Shown here piece by piece: positions 60,036 to 64,000 of a stretch of 64,000 nt of DNA. Each line of letters opens with the position of its first letter. Within the stretch, counting starts at the first letter, position 1. Made by a program: the position numbers and the translations under genes. The notes under the pieces were generated by a model that searched no databases, was not told the origin of the DNA, and saw only the letters and a list, made by a program, of their open reading frames with translations. The stretch comes from Crotophaga sulcirostris (taxonomy: Eukaryota; Chordata; Aves; Cuculiformes; Crotophagidae), in assembly GCA_013397455.1 (NCBI GenBank), contig VYZB01000173.1, positions 124,001 through 188,000 on the forward strand, in the 5' to 3' direction.

Positions 60036-61659
60036 TACCTCTTGCATGTAAGGGAGAACGGGGTTCCAAAAGTCAACTCCCCACTGCAGGAAGGCCTCAG
60101 GTTACTGGAACTGACCTCAGGAGCAGTGTGGCTACGGAGTAGCCTGGTGTGTTGGCAGCATCAGAGAGAACATGGGGCAGTTGAAGCACCATTTCAACTT
60201 CCTTGACGCCAGGACAGACTCCTGCAAAAGATTCTCTCCTAACCTGTATTCCAATCCCTTGTTCAACATCCTCCAAGGAAAATTTGATGGGACAGTACCA
60301 CCATGCCTCATTAACATCTCTGCTAGGGATAGAACAAGCATGAGCCCAAAATTACAAACAGTACCTCCAGACATCAAACTTTCCATTTCAGAAGGAGAAA
60401 ACATAAAGGTATCAAAAAGTATTACAGGCCATTTAGTAGCCCAAAATCTTTCACTGACAAGTATGACTATCTTGTTTGCTTTCGGAAAAAGGGTCGTGCC
60501 ATGCTGAAGAAACCGTCAACAGGGGTTGTTTGAATGTTACAAAGCTTTCATTTGAGGTCTGGCTTTATTTAAACTGCAAAGCTCATGGGATTCTCCAGGA
60601 CCACAGAAAATTATTTTGAGAAAGTCCATTGCAGTCACGCTGCTGAAAGGCAGGGAGCCATATTCCGGGCCAGAGCCCAGATTTCCAAACAGAGAGCGCA
60701 GACAAGAGTCGGACTGTAAACCCGCGGCGCTGTGTCAATGTTGGCTGGCGACTTCACCTGGGCTCTCGAGGTGTTTGCTCCAGCGTAATGGGGAACTTCA
60801 TGGCACTGACATCGTTCACTCTTTTTACAGGGCTCTTTCCAAAGCAATTACTCATTTATGAGGGCTATAACATTTTATACCGTGTGTTTTGGTGTGGTAC
60901 CCAGCAGAGCCTACTCCTGGCAGGGTGCCTGCTCGTGTTCAGCAGGAAGGCTCTGAAGACATAGTCCAAGGGGTCCCACGAGGGGCTGCCAGCAGCCCCA
61001 TGGATCTTCTCTCTGCTGAGCTCCAGGGTAGCTCCCACCAATGCTTAACTTCTTGTCCTCCCACTGCATGTTTGCAAAATGGGATAAAACTTGCACTTCT
61101 TTTACTGTGGGCTATTGCATGCCTATTCGTACAATTTGGTCCTTAACAAATTCTCTCAGATCAGAGGGATGGCTCTGCACCACTCAACAACAGACTGCAC
61201 TGAAACTTAGGGAGGAAAAAAGGCAAGTGAGGCAACACTCCAAGTATGAAGCATTTCACCTAAAAGAGTGGAAGCAACCCATATCTGATTACATTGGGTT
61301 TCAACTATATGTATTATTACTAATGGGGAACCACACAATCTAACATTATTATAGGCAGATTAAGGAAGAACTTGCATAACTGTAACACAAAAATTATCAT
61401 CTGAGGTGGGTGTGGCGAAGTTCCAAACCACCTGCCTGCTTTTGCTGTCCTGTGGACATCCCAAATCATGTGCATTCCCAGTATGTGAGCCATGTCCCAC
61501 TCCCTCGCCCACTGGGATGGCAGAGCTCAGCCAAGGACAGTGATTTGAAAGCGTTTTCATCTATAGAGAGCAATAGACTACAGCACATATAAGCCCACTT
61601 ACTTAATACGCTCTGAAAGAGATTTGCTACTTTTTGGAAATCAAAGAAAAGCATATAGA
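60036..61659. other. Intronic sequence, possible conserved non-coding DNA
   Basis: 60540-60880 is compact and non-repetitive ('ggctttatttaaactgcaaa', 'gtaaacccgcggcgctgtgt') and might be a regulatory element. A 111-codon frame (60172-60507) has no recognised homology. Confidence 0.4.
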
Positions 61660-62056
61660 GTTGAGTTTTTTCAGCCCAGAGAAGAGCAGGCTCTGGGGAG
61701 ACCTTAGAGTAGCCTTTCAGTACTGAAAGGGGCTGCAGGAAAGCTGGGGAGGGGCTCTTGATCAGGGATTGCAGGGATAGGACAAGGGGGAATGGTTTTA
61801 AGCTGAAAGAGGGGAGATTGAGATGAGAATTTAGGCAGAAATGTTTTCCTGTGAGGGTAGAGAGGCCCTGGCACGGGTTGCCCAGAGATGCGGTGGCTGT
61901 CCCATCCCTGGAGGTGTTCAAGGCCAGGTTGGATGGGGCTTTGAGCCCCCTGATCCAGTGGGAGGTGTCCCTGCCCACAGCAGGGGGGTGGAACTGAACG
62001 GGCTTTGAAGGCCCTTCTGATCCAAACTATTCCATGATTCCATGATTCTATGATAG
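61660..62056 (+). repeat. CR1 LINE fragment, type A
   Basis: Starts 'gttgagttttttcagcccag', then 'agtactgaaaggggctgcag', 'ttttcctgtgagggtagaga', 'ccctgcccacagcagggggg' and three tail repeats (ttccatgattccatgattct). The antisense frames 61466-61978 and 61704-62078 are CR1, not genes. Confidence 0.96.
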
Positions 62057-63354
62057 CATAAAAGTAAAAATATACCAATCATCCTGCAAATTGATCTCAT
62101 TCTGGTTGTGACTGGGCAGTTCATGTCAGTTTATGAATCCCTCCCCTTCAGTCAATCCAGCTGCACACGCAGCTCCAGCTCCTAATCAGGTCAGTGCTCC
62201 CTCCTCTCCCTTCCCCTCTGCTCAAAATTGCATTGGAAACACAAATAATAATAATAAAACATAATAAAAATGTCACTAGACAAACCAAATAAACCATGAC
62301 TACAAAAGTGCTTGCTGATATTTTGTACAAGCTCCTATAAAATTAACTTTTACAACTTTTACTGGCAACTTCAACCTTGGTTGAAATTATTCTCTGATTA
62401 GCGTGCCCATATATCTCAGGGCAGGCAGTGACCCTCATCCAATTACGTTAAGAAACCGTTTGCACACATCCAGGCCTCACAATTAAAACTGGGACAACGT
62501 ACGCTCCCCTCCCAGGGCAGAAACGTCTCCCCTATGATTTCCGACGTATGATTTGGAACGTGGCAGAAAAGATTTGCTCTTTTAATCCACCCACTAAAAT
62601 CAATCATGCACGAACTCTAACAGTCAGGGAGGGTGTTGTGAGGGGTTTTTTGTTGCTTCGGTTGTTGTTTTTTTTCTTAAAACACACAAAAATAAATAAA
62701 AAAAACCCCTCAGCATGCACATTGCTGGCTTTAATTTCCTTGAGTAAACAGCGTGTCGCTGTCATGTTGTGGAGGGCGGGGAAAGAGGACGCATACTTGA
62801 AATTTAGGCTCATTACTGCTCTATGAAATATGTCTCCAATGTCAGCCCCGGCGCAGCTGGCTGTTGGATTTCAACATGAATTACTCCTGTTACTCTATCA
62901 AAAGCGTCCGTACACAAGCAGCCGGGGAGTTTAATTAGCCTGGCCTGCCTGCAACAACATTGCACTGAACAGTAAAATAAGATTATACTCACACTGAGCA
63001 GATTTAGCTTAAACAGCCCCCAAAGTATTAAAAGGGGAGCAGGGTGAGGACTGATTGTAAGTTTACAACTGGAACAGATTATAGGCAGGTTCCCAGATTG
63101 CACTGGTTGGGTTGGCTGCAGGGGAATGGGTTTTCACCGGATTTACCTTCTTTGGGGTTACCTACATCAACACAGCAGTGGCTAGAGATGCTCCTGAAGC
63201 AGCAGAATGCGCTTATGAGACCACATCTCCATCAGAAAGAGAGTGTTCACCTACTGCGAATGCTCTGCAAGGAGCTTGGCTCAACACCTCTCTTTATGGG
63301 GAATGGAGGCAACCTGGGCCAGTGTGGCTATGCCTGCAGAACAACGTCCCCATA
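62057..63354. other. Intronic sequence with an unassigned open frame
   Basis: 62243-62257 is a short ATA repeat. 62820-63020 ('gggagtttaattagcctggc') looks like possible conserved non-coding DNA. A 115-codon frame (63112-63456) begins MAAGEWVFTGFTFFGVTYIN and runs into the following CR1. I do not recognise it; chance is the likeliest explanation. Confidence 0.45.
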
Positions 63355-63726
63355 GTTGGGGTTGTTCATCCTAGAGAAGAGAAGGCTCCAGGGAGACCTT
63401 ATAGCAGCCTCCCAGTTCTGAAAGGGGCTGTAGGAAAGCTGGGGAGAGGTTCTTGATCAGGAGATGCAGAGATTGGATGAGGGGAATCTTTTTAAGGTGA
63501 AAAAGGGGAGATTGAAGCGAGATCTTAGGAAGAAATGTTTCCCTGTAAGGGAAAGGCACTGGCACAGGCTGCCCAGGGAAATCGTGGCTGCCCAACCCCT
63601 GGAGGTGTTCAAGGCCAGTTTGGATGGAGTTTTCAGTAACCTGATTCAGTGGGAGGTGTCCCTGCCACAGAGGGCGATAGGCATTAATGTCCCTTCCAAC
63701 CCAAACCATTCTACAACTCTATGATT
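63355..63726 (+). repeat. CR1 LINE fragment, type A
   Basis: Starts 'gttggggttgttcatcctag', then 'agttctgaaaggggctgtag', 'ttaggaagaaatgtttccct' and a worn tail 'accattctacaactctatga'. The 'gcccatggcaggg' block is altered to 'gccacagagggcgat'. Confidence 0.95.
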
Positions 63727-64000
63727 TTTTAAATTAGTCTAATTCTTAGTTTTGGATGATCAGTGACAGTTTGGTAGAACAGCTGGTGGCTTAGTTTTTC
63801 CAACACACTTCCCATCATTTCGGGGCTGATGGGTACATTCCTCATTCAACAGCATCTCTGTTCCCCAGCTATGGATCCCCATGCAAAAGGAAGTGTTGGC
63901 GAGAAAAAGCTCACACATGCACTCAGGGCAGAGCCCCTTCCTGTACAATCAGCAAGCACAAATTAAACACCAAAATCTAGAAGGGCTTTGAATCCATTTC
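63727..64000. other. Intronic sequence to window edge, nothing recognised
   Basis: No repeat or gene recognised in the last 274 bases. Confidence 0.55.

Larger units (their letters stand above)
29756..64000 (-). other. LMF1: LMF1 intron upstream of the exon (3' part, at least 34 kb)
   Basis: Because the exon is on the minus strand, everything to its right should be the preceding intron, unless an exon was missed. I looked on the minus strand for the expected preceding coding segments (the CWRDLTCMDFHYE and WESQLLETGF regions, by memory of the human protein) and saw none. The stretch holds CR1 fragments, a minisatellite and a CpG-rich block, listed separately. Its extent is an inference from the single exon. 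Confidence 0.75.

Noticed and set aside
1..64000. Endogenous retrovirus, DNA transposon, tRNA or rRNA genes
   Set aside because: I looked for paired long terminal repeats with TG...CA ends, gag/pol/env-like frames and tRNA-like folds and found none I could support. Small or very old copies could be missed by eye.

Overview
The window is bird nuclear DNA. Two things show this. It is strewn with 5'-truncated CR1 LINE fragments, the main avian and reptilian retroposon, many still ending in the 8-bp ATTCTATG tail repeats. It also holds one vertebrate coding exon. I cannot name the species. Nothing bacterial, plasmid-like or viral is visible.

The only coding sequence I can support is one 168-bp internal exon on the minus strand at 29588-29755. 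It encodes 56 residues of lipase maturation factor 1 (LMF1), a multi-pass ER membrane protein needed to fold lipoprotein lipase, hepatic lipase and endothelial lipase. It has a clean acceptor and donor and is phase 0 at both ends. No other LMF1 exon was found, so the window reads as LMF1 genomic DNA transcribed right to left: the end of an upstream intron of at least 34 kb (29756-64000), the exon, and the start of a downstream intron of at least 29.5 kb (1-29587).

The introns hold about 40 CR1 fragments, roughly one sixth of the window, in both orientations. By their 3' ends I sort them into four types. Type A has the 'cctgcccatggcaggg' block and ends in 'cccttccaaccc'. Type B has a 'ggtgttgggctg' block and ends in 'cttttccaacctta'. 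Type C has the 'gatgaggtgctc' block. Type D has the 'ggggacatggtcta' block. Nearly all keep only the last 60-600 bp, that is the C-terminal end of ORF2 and the short 3' UTR. Most longer open frames in the window are CR1 read in one or other strand.

Other structure: a (GATAT)n pentanucleotide array at 23756-23840 joined to a CR1 reverse-transcriptase scrap, with a related inverted array on a CR1 tail at 22746-22780; a 25-bp minisatellite of seven units at 39731-39909; a CpG-island-like block at 40194-40690; and homopolymer and dinucleotide runs. Several CR1-free stretches look like possible conserved non-coding elements, but that needs alignment to other genomes.

The most unusual observation is structural. 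Four times two CR1 fragments lie back to back with their 5'-truncated ends joined and both 3' tails pointing outward (9767-10285, 31078-31484, 47618-47746, 58653-58865). Two pairs are same-type fold-backs and two join different types. I found no new protein system in this window.
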